From: Methylophilaceae bacterium
GTDB lineage: Bacteria; Pseudomonadota; Gammaproteobacteria; Burkholderiales; Methylophilaceae
Assembly: GCA_947379975.1 (NCBI GenBank)
Contig: CANCPF010000022.1
Span: 1-31,250 of the forward strand
Length of the DNA: 31,250 nt
Direction of reading: 5' to 3'
The notes under the pieces are model-generated. The model had not been told where the DNA came from. It made no database searches and worked only from the letters and a program-made list of their open reading frames with translations. Shown in pieces: positions 8,234-16,912 of this stretch. Numbering within the stretch: position 1 is the stretch's first letter; each line of letters starts with the position of its first letter. Position numbers and translations under genes: made by a program.

Positions 8234-11200
8234 TGTTAGCTAAACTCATTCAGTTTGCCCTTACGCAGCGATTGCTGATGCTGATACTCACGCTGGGCTT
8301 GGCTGCGGCTGGCGCATTGGCTTATAAATCATTACCCATCGATGCGTTTCCTGATGTTTCATCCACGCAAGTAAAAATAATCATCAAAGCGCCAGGCATG
8401 ACGCCAGAGGAAGTTGAAGCGCGCATTACCGCACCGATTGAAGTTGAAATGTTAGGCATTCCTCATCAATCGGGTTTGCGTTCAGTGGCTAAGTATGCGC
8501 TGACTGACATTACGGTAGATTTTACCGATGGCACTGATATTTACTGGGCAAGGCAGCAAATAGCCGAGCGTTTAAATGCGGTTTGGGGAAATTTGCCTGC
8601 TGATATTTCAGGCGGCATGGCACCCTTAACGACGCCTCTGGGCGAGATGTTTATGTTCACCGTTGAGAGTGATACGCTTAGTTTGCAAGAAAAACGTAGC
8701 TTGCTTGACTGGGTGATACGCCCGCAATTACGCACTGTGACTGGCGTGGCGGATGTGAATACTTTAGGTGGCTTTGTTCGCAGCTTTGAAATTGTGCCAG
8801 ATAACGCTCGAATGTATGCCCGCGGTGTGGCGATTGATAATCTGCAACAGGTTCTTGAAAAAAATAACCGCAACGGTGGTGCTGGCCGGCTAAATGATGG
8901 CGAAGGTTCGTTATTAGTGCGTGCTGAAGGCGGCTTTAAAACCATAGAAGATGTACAAAATACCATCGTGCGAACTGAGCAAGGCATGTCCGTCAAAATT
9001 GCCGATGTCGCGGATGTGCGCATAGGCTCAATCACGCGTTATGGTGCGGTGACCAGTAACGGCAAAGGCGAAGTGGTGGAAGGTTTGGTGCTAGGTTTAC
9101 GCGGCGCCAATGCTCAACAAGTGGTTGATGGCGTTAAAGCTAAACTAGCGGAAATTGCTCCAACTTTGCCCAAAGGCGTGACCACGCATGTTTTTTATGA
9201 TCGTGGTAGTTTGGTAGAGCGTGCAGTGCATACTGTGACCAAGGCGCTATTAGAGGCAGTGGTATTAGTCTTGATATTGCTGGTGTTATTTTTAGGTAAT
9301 TTTAGAGCCGCGCTAACAATTGCTTTTATATTGCCACTGTCTGCATTATTCACATTTTTGCTGATGAGTTATTTTGGCATGTCTGCCAATTTAATGAGTT
9401 TGGGTGGCTTGACGATTGCCATTGGTATGCTGGTTGATGCTGCCGTGGTAGTGGTTGAAAACGTAGTGTCGCATCTTTCAGATCACAAAAAAGCGGGTTC
9501 TTTGCCCAGAATGCACATTATTTACCGTGCCGTGCGTGAAGTTAGTGTACCTGTAACTGCTGGCGTGCTTATTATTATTACCGTGTTTCTACCGTTGCTC
9601 ACTTTGCAAGGATTGGAAGGCAAGTTGTTCACGCCGGTTGCGCTTACTATTATGTTTGCATTAGCCGGTTCGTTGTTCTTATCACTCACGGTGATTCCAG
9701 TATTAGCTTCGTTTTTACTGAAAGAAGTGAGCCACGAAGAGCCTTGGTTAGTCAGAAAAGCGCTAGGCGTTTACGAGCCAATACTTAAATGGTCGTTAGA
9801 ACATGCAAAAGTCATCGTCATAGGCGCTTTTGTGCTGTTGGCGATTACTGGTGTGGTCTACACGCAGATAGGCAAAACCTTTATGCCGACGATGGATGAG
9901 GGCGATCTTATTATTGGTGTAGAAAAACTGCCGTCTATCAACCTACAACAAAGCATGATTACCGACATGAATGTGCAGCGCGCTATTTTAAGCAAAGTGC
10001 CGGAGGTTAAAGAGGTTTATTCTCGCGTAGGTTCAGATGAGTTGGGGCTAGACCCAATGGGCTTAAATCAAACCGATAACTTTTTGATTTTAAAGCCGAC
10101 GAGCGAATGGCGCATGAAAACCAAAGTAGAGTTAATCGACGAATTACGCAAAGTGATGAAGGAAATGCCGGGCTTGGCTTACAGCTTTACGCAGCCTATC
10201 GACATGCGGGTAAATGAAATGATTCTTGGTGTGCGCGGCGATTTAGCCATTAAAATTTACGGCCCAGATTTAACTGTGTTGAATGACAAAGCGCAGAAAA
10301 TTATAAAGATTTTGGAATCGATAAAAGGTAGCCAAGATGTTTATACTCCGCAAAATAGCGGTGTGCAATATCTGCAAATCAAAATAGACCGCGTTGCCGC
10401 CGGACGTTTAGGCTTAAGTATTACCGAGATTGAAAATGTATTGCATGCTCAACTTGAAGGTAAACAAATAGGCGTGGTGCAAGAAGGCCAAAGGCGTACA
10501 GCGGTACTGATTCGGGGTAGCCAAGAGTTACGCGCTTCACCTTCAGACTTTGGTAATTTATTACTAACCTTGTCTAATGGCACTAATGTACCGCTTTCTG
10601 CTGTGGCAAAAATAGAGCGTGCCGAAGGTCCGGTTAAAGTAGATAGAGAACGTGGCGTGCGTATGGTGGTAGTTACGGCCAATATTCGTAACCGCGATTT
10701 AGTCAGTTTTGTAGATGAAACTAAGCAGCGTATACAAGCTGAAGTTAAGTTGGGTGAAGGCTACTCAATCAAACTAGGTGGCCAGTTTGAAAATCAGCAA
10801 CGCGCGGCGGCACGTTTAGCGATTGTGGTGCCTGTAGCGATCGCTTTAATTTTCTTACTATTATTCGCTACTTTTGGTTCTATCAAACAAGCTTTGCTGA
10901 TTTTATCCAACATTCCGTTTGCCATGATAGGCGGGGTATTTGCGCTATGGATTTCAGGCGAATATCTTTCAGTGCCAGCTTCAGTCGGTTTTATTGCGCT
11001 ACTCGGCATTGCTGTATTGAATGGTGTGGTGATGGTGAGCTACTTTAATCTGCTAGAAGCACAGGGCATGGATAAGTTGAGTCTTGTCGTTGAAGGCGCA
11101 AAGCGTAGATTAAGGCCAGTATTAATGACCGCTAGCATCGCCGCATTTGGTTTAATTCCGTTGCTATTTGCCACTGGCCCAGGTTCGGAGATTCAAAAGC

Positions 11201-11292
11201 CGCTTGCCATTGTAGTGATTGGTGGTTTGGTCAGTTCAACGGCGCTTACGCTAGTGCTGCTACCAATTTTTTACCGTAGATTTTTTAAGTAG
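8233..11292 (+). CDS. Heavy-metal-efflux RND permease (CzcA/CusA family)
   Basis: 1019 residues, full length for the family, with 12 membrane segments and two large periplasmic loops. The N-terminus (SLPIDAFPDVSSTQVKI) and the loop LDPMGLNQTDNFLILKP are typical of the HME-RND group. The proton-relay segment in TM4 reads AIGMLVDAAVVVVEN (396-410) with Asp402. Co/Zn/Cd pumps of the CzcA type usually have DFG...DGA here, and CusA-type Cu/Ag pumps have AIG...DAA with a Met later. The segment is closer to the second pattern but lacks that Met. In the porter loop, Met residues occur in DPMGLN and IDMRVNEMILG. The likely substrate is a metal ion, but which one cannot be fixed. It is driven by the proton gradient and works with the two upstream genes. 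Confidence 0.9.
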   Translation: MLAKLIQFALTQRLLMLILTLGLAAAGALAYKSLPIDAFPDVSSTQVKIIIKAPGMTPEEVEARITAPIEVEMLGIPHQSGLRSVAKYALTDITVDFTDGTDIYWARQQIAERLNAVWGNLPADISGGMAPLTTPLGEMFMFTVESDTLSLQEKRSLLDWVIRPQLRTVTGVADVNTLGGFVRSFEIVPDNARMYARGVAIDNLQQVLEKNNRNGGAGRLNDGEGSLLVRAEGGFKTIEDVQNTIVRTEQGMSVKIADVADVRIGSITRYGAVTSNGKGEVVEGLVLGLRGANAQQVVDGVKAKLAEIAPTLPKGVTTHVFYDRGSLVERAVHTVTKALLEAVVLVLILLVLFLGNFRAALTIAFILPLSALFTFLLMSYFGMSANLMSLGGLTIAIGMLVDAAVVVVENVVSHLSDHKKAGSLPRMHIIYRAVREVSVPVTAGVLIIITVFLPLLTLQGLEGKLFTPVALTIMFALAGSLFLSLTVIPVLASFLLKEVSHEEPWLVRKALGVYEPILKWSLEHAKVIVIGAFVLLAITGVVYTQIGKTFMPTMDEGDLIIGVEKLPSINLQQSMITDMNVQRAILSKVPEVKEVYSRVGSDELGLDPMGLNQTDNFLILKPTSEWRMKTKVELIDELRKVMKEMPGLAYSFTQPIDMRVNEMILGVRGDLAIKIYGPDLTVLNDKAQKIIKILESIKGSQDVYTPQNSGVQYLQIKIDRVAAGRLGLSITEIENVLHAQLEGKQIGVVQEGQRRTAVLIRGSQELRASPSDFGNLLLTLSNGTNVPLSAVAKIERAEGPVKVDRERGVRMVVVTANIRNRDLVSFVDETKQRIQAEVKLGEGYSIKLGGQFENQQRAAARLAIVVPVAIALIFLLLFATFGSIKQALLILSNIPFAMIGGVFALWISGEYLSVPASVGFIALLGIAVLNGVVMVSYFNLLEAQGMDKLSLVVEGAKRRLRPVLMTASIAAFGLIPLLFATGPGSEIQKPLAIVVIGGLVSSTALTLVLLPIFYRRFFK

Positions 11293-11302
11293 GGAGCGGA
11301 TC

Positions 11303-11647
11303 ATGACGCAAAAGGTTGCATTACAAAATACGAATGAGCAGCAAACTGTAGCGCAAGGACTATTAATGTTAATCGTGCCGCCAAGCCTAGAAGAAATGTT
11401 GGTTGATGAGCTGCTGCAATCAGCAGTTTCAGGCTTTACCAGTAGCAAAGTAAATGGTCACAGTACGGTGCATGGCGACGCTGAAATAGACCTCAGTATC
11501 GTAGAGCAGGTTACAGGTCGGCAGCAGCGCGTGCAGTTTATGATGCACGCAAATGTTGTGGATTTAAAAAACTTAGTGATTACTTTAAAGACTAGATTTA
11601 AAGCCAAAGATATACACTATGTTTTATTGCCGATTTTGGAGTGCTAA
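11303..11647 (+). CDS. DUF3240 family protein of the metal-efflux operon
   Basis: 114 residues, 10 bases after the RND gene with GGGAGCGGA just upstream. The core from LLMLIVPPSLEEMLVDELL to HYVLLPILEC (about 23-114) looks like the small ferredoxin-like fold of DUF3240 (PII-like shape). This family is typically encoded directly after heavy-metal RND genes. No signal peptide, so it is cytosolic. Its role is unknown; a regulatory or metal-sensing role for the pump is often supposed. One Cys is the last residue. Confidence 0.75.
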   Translation: MTQKVALQNTNEQQTVAQGLLMLIVPPSLEEMLVDELLQSAVSGFTSSKVNGHSTVHGDAEIDLSIVEQVTGRQQRVQFMMHANVVDLKNLVITLKTRFKAKDIHYVLLPILEC

Positions 11648-11848
11648 TAAGACTATTTGAGCTAAGCTTTAATTTTGATGCAAGAATAAGTGGCAGTGTC
11701 ATTTTAATGACTTGATTGTTGCTTATATTGCCCCATTAAAGTTAAGCGCGGCTGATATACTTTAATCGCAATTGCATAGATTTTTATTGTTAGATTTATA
11801 GTTAGATTTTATTTATTAGAATTTTTTAAGACTTAATTGAAGGTACAC

Positions 11849-12682
11849 ATGAAAAAGTTTTTAATGTCATTAATCATAGCACTGACTTGCATGAGCTTAC
11901 TCTCAACAGTAGCGGAAGCTAAACGTTTTGGTGGCGGTGGCAGTTTTGGTAAAAGTCGTTCTATGCCAGCCCAGCAAGCGCAACGTGCACCAGCTGCCGC
12001 ACCAGCGCCAGCACCTGTATCAAGCGGTAATAAATGGATGGGCCCTTTGGCTGGTTTGGCCATAGGCGCAGGTTTGGCTACCATGTTTGCCGGTGGTGGA
12101 ATGGGTGGATTAGGTGGCGGTATGAGCTCTATTTTAATAGCGCTATTAGCAGCAGGCGTAATTATGTTTTTAATCTCAAAATTCAAAAATTCACAACAAA
12201 ATAGTATGCAATATGCCGGCGGCAGTGCGCCATATAGTCCACCGCAAGCAGTGCCAGGGCAAAGTTTCGGTAGTGGAGCAAGCTTATCAAATAGCGGTAA
12301 TATCCCACAAGACTTTCCAGTAGACAGTTTTCTGCGTAATGCAAAATCTTCTTTTATTCGTTTGCAAGCCGCTAATGATCGTAAAGACATTAATGATGTG
12401 CGTGAATACACTACACCAGAAATTTTCGCAGAAATCTCTATGCAAATGCAAGAGCGTGGCAGTACTGTGCAGAAAACTGAAGTTCTCGTGATTAATGCAG
12501 AGTTGCTAGAAGTGGCCAATGACGGTGACTATTCAATCGCTAGCGTTCGTTTTACTGGTCAATTAAGCGAAAACGGTGGCACACCAGAAAACGTAGATGA
12601 GATTTGGCACATTCAAAAGAGTCTTTATGAAGCTAATGCACCATGGTTGTTGGCTGGTATTCAGCAAACTAATCTGCAATAG
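11849..12682 (+). CDS. Tim44-domain (Tim44/MRPL45-like) membrane protein
   Basis: 277 residues from ATG 11849, with GAAGG at 11839-11843. A TTG at 11837 is in frame but overlaps this Shine-Dalgarno. The signal peptide MKKFLMSLIIALTC ends near AEAKRFGGGG. A Gly/Ala/Pro-rich low-complexity stretch (about 28-60) follows, then one or two hydrophobic segments with Gly repeats (about 64-110) and a soluble C-terminal domain (about 155-277). The last has the Tim44 pattern FLRNAKSSFIRLQAANDRKDINDVREYTTPEIF. Bacterial members are inner-membrane proteins of poorly known function. The gene stands alone, 201 bases after the efflux operon. Confidence 0.85.
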   Translation: MKKFLMSLIIALTCMSLLSTVAEAKRFGGGGSFGKSRSMPAQQAQRAPAAAPAPAPVSSGNKWMGPLAGLAIGAGLATMFAGGGMGGLGGGMSSILIALLAAGVIMFLISKFKNSQQNSMQYAGGSAPYSPPQAVPGQSFGSGASLSNSGNIPQDFPVDSFLRNAKSSFIRLQAANDRKDINDVREYTTPEIFAEISMQMQERGSTVQKTEVLVINAELLEVANDGDYSIASVRFTGQLSENGGTPENVDEIWHIQKSLYEANAPWLLAGIQQTNLQ

Positions 12683-12693
12683 GTTCAGTTTTG

Positions 12694-12725
12694 ACAAGTA
12701 CGCATATTTAAATATGTGTACTTGT
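12694..12725. repeat. 32-nt inverted repeat after the Tim44-domain gene
   Basis: The arms ACAAGTAC.CATATTT and AAATATG.GTACTTGT pair over 16 positions with one G-T wobble (12702/12717), centred at 12709/12710. It begins 12 bases after the stop codon. There is no following T tract, so it is not a normal terminator. It could be an mRNA 3'-end stabiliser or a protein site. Confidence 0.7.
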
Positions 12726-12768
12726 AAATCCCTGCACTTGTAAATCCCTGCACTTGTAAATCCCTGCA
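12721..12768 (+). repeat. Three perfect tandem copies of a 16-bp unit
   Basis: CTTGTAAATCCCTGCA occurs three times head to tail (12721-12736, 12737-12752, 12753-12768). The first copy overlaps the right arm of the 32-nt inverted repeat. Probably a short tandem duplication. Confidence 0.9.
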
Positions 12769-12793
12769 GTTAGAAATAATCTAATTTAGATGT

Positions 12794-12829
12794 AAAAAAA
12801 TCCTAGTCAGTCATGACTAGGATTTTTTT
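12794..12829. terminator. Bidirectional Rho-independent terminator between Tim44 gene and tRNA-Gly
   Basis: Stem TCCTAGTCA/TGACTAGGA (12801-12809 with 12814-12822), loop GTCA, seven A before and seven T after. It can end the plus-strand Tim44 transcript and the minus-strand tRNA transcript. Confidence 0.93.
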
Positions 12830-12873
12830 GTGTTTACTAACATGATTTTTACGATCATCACGCCTATTAAATT

Positions 12874-12949
<76 letters not shown>

Positions 12950-13317
12950 ATAATGCAGGCGCCATTATAGCGAATTTATACCTGCCGTCAAGAAGTTAGT
13001 GCAGTGTTCAACAGCTAACAGCGACTTTCGGTGGCTTCGTTGCTATGTGTGACAAACTCTATGATTTTGACAAGCCGGGCTTTCAACAAGTGTGCGAGAA
13101 GAGTTTTGGGGAACATTAGCTAGAATCCACTGAAGTTGGTGACGTCTATTTTCGGAGCTAACCTAATTTACCCATTTTATTGTCAATTAGGCGAGTAAGA
13201 TGAGGTTTACGTAATTTTATTCCAATTCCAGCAGGATGCATGCAAGGTCGGGACATTTTCCTATTATGAATACCCAGCAAATCTATACTATAAATCAGTC
13301 TTGGAAAATGTATTGAA
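12950..13317. other. Intergenic region with no recognised gene
   Basis: About 370 bases between the 5' end of tRNA-Gly and the decayed histidine kinase gene. The first ~40 bases should hold the tRNA promoter on the minus strand. I see no open frame with coding character, no hairpin with a T tract and no clear Shine-Dalgarno before the kinase start. Confidence 0.5.
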
Positions 13318-14671
13318 ATGAGCCTGCAGCTTAAACTTAATTTGATGATTACTTGCCTGTTACTTGCGCTGTTAACCGTAAGTACATTCTTTGTGGTGAA
13401 AAACTCTAGGGAGGATGTGCGAGCCGAAATTAGCTCTACTTCAAATTTAGTGTTGCATCTATTAGATGATGAAATGCTGCATTATTTATCTGATTCTGAC
13501 TGGATGAATACTAGAGATGGCGCTTCAATTTTCAGGCTACAAAGCTTAGATAATATGCGGCACTTAAAAATAGACTTTTACGATATTAACGGACGATTAC
13601 GTGAGACTAATCGTAAAGCAAAGTCTTTAGTCGATGCTTGCGCTGCCCCAGCATGGTTTGTAGCGATAATGAGCACGGCTAAAATTAGCACGCAAAAGTA
13701 GTCTAAAAAAATTACTTTAAATGGACATTTTGTTGGGACCTTAGTTATTACTCCTGATCCTAGCTACGAGATTGCCGAGGGGTGGAAGGATACTGTTAGC
13801 ATTCTAGGTCTGGTGGCTATCTTTTTCGTTATTATCAATATATTGGTTTATTGGGCGGTGCAATATACATTCAAACCTGTCGATAGAATTATTGATGCTT
13901 TAACTAAAATGTAGCAAGGAAATTTTAACAGCAGATTGCCAAACTTTAGTCAGACTGAGTTGCATGAAATGGGACGAAAATGCAATGGCCGATACTTTGC
14001 AAGAAAGTACGCAAAATAACCGCCGACTAACACAGCAAATTATCCGCTTGCAAGAAGACGAGCGTCAAAGTTTGGCGCGTGATATTCACGATGAAATTGG
14101 CCAATATTTAACGGCGATTCATGTCGATGCCAGTGCTATTTTAAACGGCAGAAAGTTATCTTCTGCTAAAGAAAGTGCTTTAGCCATTAGTAAGGTAACG
14201 CGGCAAATGATGGATGTGGTGCATCAAATAATACAGCGTTTAAGGCCTCGTATTTTGGATGAACTTGGACTTGGTCTGGCATTAATAGAGCTTGTAGATC
14301 ATTGGCGTCAGCGCTGTAAAAACATAAAGATTGTAGATCATATTGATAAAAATTTGGGTACCTTAGATGAGCTGGTTTCCATTACAGCATACCGTGTTAT
14401 TCAAGAATGCCTGACCAATATTGCTAAGCATGCAAACGCCGCTAATGTCAGCGTTAAGGTGAAGCAAGACGAACAATTTATTCATTTATATATTGAAGAT
14501 GATGGTGTAGGATTTTCTCAGACCGTCTCAACGCAAGGTTTCGGGCTTGCTGGGATGATAGAGCGTGTAAAAGGTTTGCTGGGTGAGATAAATATTCAAT
14601 CATCTATTGATCAAGGTGTAAAGGTGACAGTAAAGTTGAGAAAAAGAGTGCATGAAGTTGCTATTTTATGA
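13318..14671 (+). pseudogene. Decayed NarX-type sensor histidine kinase (two nonsense codons and one frameshift)
   Basis: Read through, this is a membrane histidine kinase: membrane segment ~5-27, periplasmic part, second membrane segment (GLVAIFFVIINILVYWAV), HAMP linker (KPVDRIIDALTKM...GNFNSRLP), HisKA_3 dimerisation domain with LARDIHDEIGQ (His codon 14087-14089), and an ATPase domain with QECLTNIAKHA, EDDGVGF and GFGLAGM. The frame is broken by TAG at 13699-13701 and by TAG at 13912-13914. A frameshift lies near 13973-13985, where LHEMGRK (frame of the start) continues as NAMADTLQ (next frame). A 5-base loss is the simplest reading. The C-terminal part (13964-14671) has an intact catalytic core and could be made alone if it had a start signal, but none is clear. 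It overlaps the response regulator by four bases (ATGA), the mark of a once-coupled pair. Confidence 0.82.
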
Positions 14672-15306
14672 CGCCTATTAAGCTAATTTTAGTAGACGAT
14701 CATGCGGTAGTAAGATCCGGTCTACGAAGATTGTTAGAGCTCAATAAATGTATTGATGTTATCGCTGAAGCGGACTGTGGCGAGCTAGCTTATCAGCGCT
14801 ATGGAGAATTGTAGTCGGATATTATTGTGATGGATATTTCGATGCCGGGCATGGGTGGTTTAGAATCGGCAAGGCGTATTATTCAGCGATATCCTGCAGC
14901 TAAAATTATTATCTTTTCTATGCACGTGTCCGCCTCATTTGTCTCTCAAGCGCTAAAGTCTGGTGTGCGAGCTTATGTTACTAAAACTGGTGCGGCGGAA
15001 GACTTAATTCTGGCTGTAATAGCGGTTGCAAGTGGAGGTGCTTTTATTAGTGTGGAAATTGCACAAAAGTTAACATATGAAATACTCTCAGGTCACTACG
15101 ATCCTATGTATCAACTTTCAGGTAGAGAGTTTGAAGTATTCAGATTGTTAGCTGAGGGTAAAAAAGTGGAGGTGGTTGCTGACATGCTTAAAATAAGCCC
15201 CAAAACGGTGGCCAATTACTACACGACTATTAAACAGAAATTAGGCATTGTGAGCCCTGTTGAAATGGTGCGTTTAGCCATAAGACATGGCTTGATTGAT
15301 AGTTAA
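14668..15306 (+). pseudogene. NarL/FixJ-family response regulator interrupted by TAG
   Basis: Starting at ATG 14668, the frame codes for a receiver domain with LILVDDHAVVRSGLRRLL (acidic pair Asp10/Asp11). A TAG at codon 49 (14812-14814) then breaks it. After this the same frame goes on with DIIVMDISMPGMGG (phospho-acceptor Asp56), a Lys in YVTKTGA, and a C-terminal LuxR-type helix-turn-helix (LSGREFEVFRLLAEGK...SPKTVANYYTTIKQKLG). Everything else is intact, so a single substitution such as CAG to TAG explains the break. A GTG/ATG at 14827-14832 could restart a shortened protein lacking the first strand and the acidic pair, which would be unlikely to fold as a receiver. Its partner is the decayed kinase just upstream. 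Confidence 0.82.
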
Positions 15307-15347
15307 TTAAGCTGTTTAAAATTAAGTTAGGACAGATTAAATATCAC

Positions 15348-15959
15348 TTACTGGCAAAGCGCGTTGTTATCAGCAATCGTATTCCCCCAGTTAATGGCCT
15401 GTTTGAGTGCATTTTCACTGGCTATTTGCAACGCTGTGGTTCCACCTTTTGCATTAGCTGAAAGTGCTGGAACGCTTTCTGAAATAAATTGGTTGGAGAT
15501 GATTTTTTGCGAATTTCTTTCAACGACAATTGCGCTTAGCTGAACAACGCCATCGCTAGTTGTTGCGCTATGAAATACCTGATCAAACGCTTCAATTTTT
15601 AGTTTTAGACTACAGCTCATGGGTGTTTTTGTGAAGTTAACTATTTTATTTAGTTTGCTGGAAAACAGCTCTGATGGTGTACTTGCCCAGCGACTCTGTG
15701 CATAGTAAAAAATGCGTGACGGATTTAGGTAATCAAGACGGTAGCGAATTTTATTTTGGTTCAGCGATTCCGCGGCAACCGTTGCTTCTAATAATAGTTT
15801 TGCTGTTATTACTTGATGGCTCTCGTTTGGATCAGATAAGCCGAAATCATAAATAGCTATATTTTGTTTGATGGTGTTGACGCCGACACAGGCGACTAAG
15901 GCACACATAAGCACGGTGCTTGTTATCAGTAATATGATAGATCGCATTTTAATCCTCAT
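15348..15959 (-). CDS. ABC-type transport auxiliary lipoprotein (PqiC-like) of the Mce operon
   Basis: 203 residues, last gene of a four-gene minus-strand operon. The signal peptide ends in a lipobox-like LVAC (Cys24), so it is likely a lipoprotein facing the periplasm, probably on the outer membrane. The mature part shows the family's pattern: IAIYDFGLSDP, RLDYLNPSRIFYYAQSRWAS and a Ser/Ala-rich C-terminal helix with ALKQAINWGNTI. PqiC-like proteins help Mce pumps move lipids between membranes. The first ATG (15957-15959) overlaps the upstream stop as ATGA. A second ATG at residue 5 has a better Shine-Dalgarno (GAGGA, 5-6 bases away) and gives an equally good signal peptide, so the true start is undecided. 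Confidence 0.8.
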   Translation of the reverse strand: MRIKMRSIILLITSTVLMCALVACVGVNTIKQNIAIYDFGLSDPNESHQVITAKLLLEATVAAESLNQNKIRYRLDYLNPSRIFYYAQSRWASTPSELFSSKLNKIVNFTKTPMSCSLKLKIEAFDQVFHSATTSDGVVQLSAIVVERNSQKIISNQFISESVPALSANAKGGTTALQIASENALKQAINWGNTIADNNALCQ

Positions 15960-16906
15960 GGCTTAACGTTAAATCCTTCTTCACCTGGGCCTGCCGGCAA
16001 TACAGGACTTCCAAATATGATGCTTTGCGGATTATCTTTCAATAAATCAAGCAGCTGATTAAATTGAATAATGCTTTGATTCATATTTTTAGACATGCTA
16101 TTTAATTGCGGTAAAGTTTCTGTTTGCAGAGTGTTACCCAGCAGATTAGTGTTCATTTCAATTTGATCTGCTGTGCTATGGAATTTTTTGCTTGTCAGGC
16201 TCAGTTCATTGATCAGTGGTTTTGCTGCATCGAAAGTCTGTTGCACACTCACTAATGTTTGCACAAGCTGGGTTTGGTTCTTGCTCGATACCATTTTATT
16301 GACATTTTCGAACATATTATTCGCTGAATTGATGGCGGGCTGAATTTTTTCCGAGGCTTTCTCAAGATTAGCTATCGCACGATTTAATTTTTGAACATCA
16401 ATGCTAGTTAAAAATTGGTTTGCTGAAGCAGAAAATTGAGCGCTGTTGCGCAATAGTGTTTCTAATTCTGCTGTTAGCTCGGGCCCTTTGGACATTAAGT
16501 CATCAACCAGTGTTGGCCGTAGCGGAATTTTATTGCCGGCAGTCAGCGCCGGTGCATTTTTGCTTTCATCATTTAGGTCAATGTAAGCAAGCCCGGTTAG
16601 CCCCTGTCGGCGAAGCTCAGCATAAGCTTCGCTACTCAGCTTCAAATTCTTTGCAATTTCGATATCGATCAGAATAGTGGTTTGCGAGGAAGGATCTAAC
16701 GATATTGTGATGACTTTTCCAACATTTACCCCACGAAACTTTACGGTAGCTTCTGGGCTTAGGCCTGTCACTGGTAATGGCGAGCTGATTGTATAGCTTG
16801 CGCGGACTTGCTGTGAGCCACTAATCCACCAATAGGCAAATATCATCCCTAACCCAAGTAGTAAAGTAAAGATAGCAACGGTAATTGCATAAGCTCGATT
16901 TTCCAT
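15956..16906 (-). CDS. MlaD/MCE-family substrate-binding protein
   Basis: 316 residues. One N-terminal membrane segment (about 6-29, ending YWWISG) anchors it in the inner membrane. The MCE domain follows at about 36-115: YTISSPLPVTGLSPEATVKF, then RGVNVGKV and GLTGLAYIDL. The rest (about 140-290) is helical with many Asn/Gln and heptad-like Leu spacing, as in single-MCE proteins where helices form a tube. The family binds phospholipids and moves them across the periplasm with the MlaE/MlaF-type complex. It starts 6 bases after the ATPase gene and overlaps the lipoprotein gene by four bases. Confidence 0.88.
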   Translation of the reverse strand: MENRAYAITVAIFTLLLGLGMIFAYWWISGSQQVRASYTISSPLPVTGLSPEATVKFRGVNVGKVITISLDPSSQTTILIDIEIAKNLKLSSEAYAELRRQGLTGLAYIDLNDESKNAPALTAGNKIPLRPTLVDDLMSKGPELTAELETLLRNSAQFSASANQFLTSIDVQKLNRAIANLEKASEKIQPAINSANNMFENVNKMVSSKNQTQLVQTLVSVQQTFDAAKPLINELSLTSKKFHSTADQIEMNTNLLGNTLQTETLPQLNSMSKNMNQSIIQFNQLLDLLKDNPQSIIFGSPVLPAGPGEEGFNVKP

Positions 16907-16912
16907 AACTTA

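Noticed and set aside
8541..9035. Minus-strand open frame of 164 codons inside the RND permease gene
   Set aside because: The plus-strand frame is a full-length RND protein; the minus frame is Ser/Thr/Arg-rich with no known pattern.
11698..11711. Terminator after the DUF3240 gene
   Set aside because: GTCATT-TT-AATGAC can pair but is short, AT-rich and not followed by a T tract.
11735..11766. Inverted repeat ATTAAAGT...ACTTTAAT before the Tim44-domain gene as an operator
   Set aside because: Arms of 8 A/T-rich bases with a 16-base loop are expected by chance in this AT-rich gap; no promoter is aligned to it.
11833..12519. Long minus-strand open frame (228 codons) opposite the Tim44-domain gene
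   Set aside because: It is the mirror of a Gly/Ala/Pro-rich stretch of a well-supported plus-strand gene; its protein is low-complexity with no domain and no RBS.
12721..12768. Possible CRISPR-like repeat array
   Set aside because: The three 16-bp units are directly adjacent with no spacers and are shorter than CRISPR repeats; no cas genes are near.
13699..14814. TAG codons read as an amino acid (recoding or suppression)
   Set aside because: Three TAGs occur together with a frameshift, and neighbouring intact genes (S53 peptidase, Tim44 gene, IS transposase) end at TAG, so decay is simpler.
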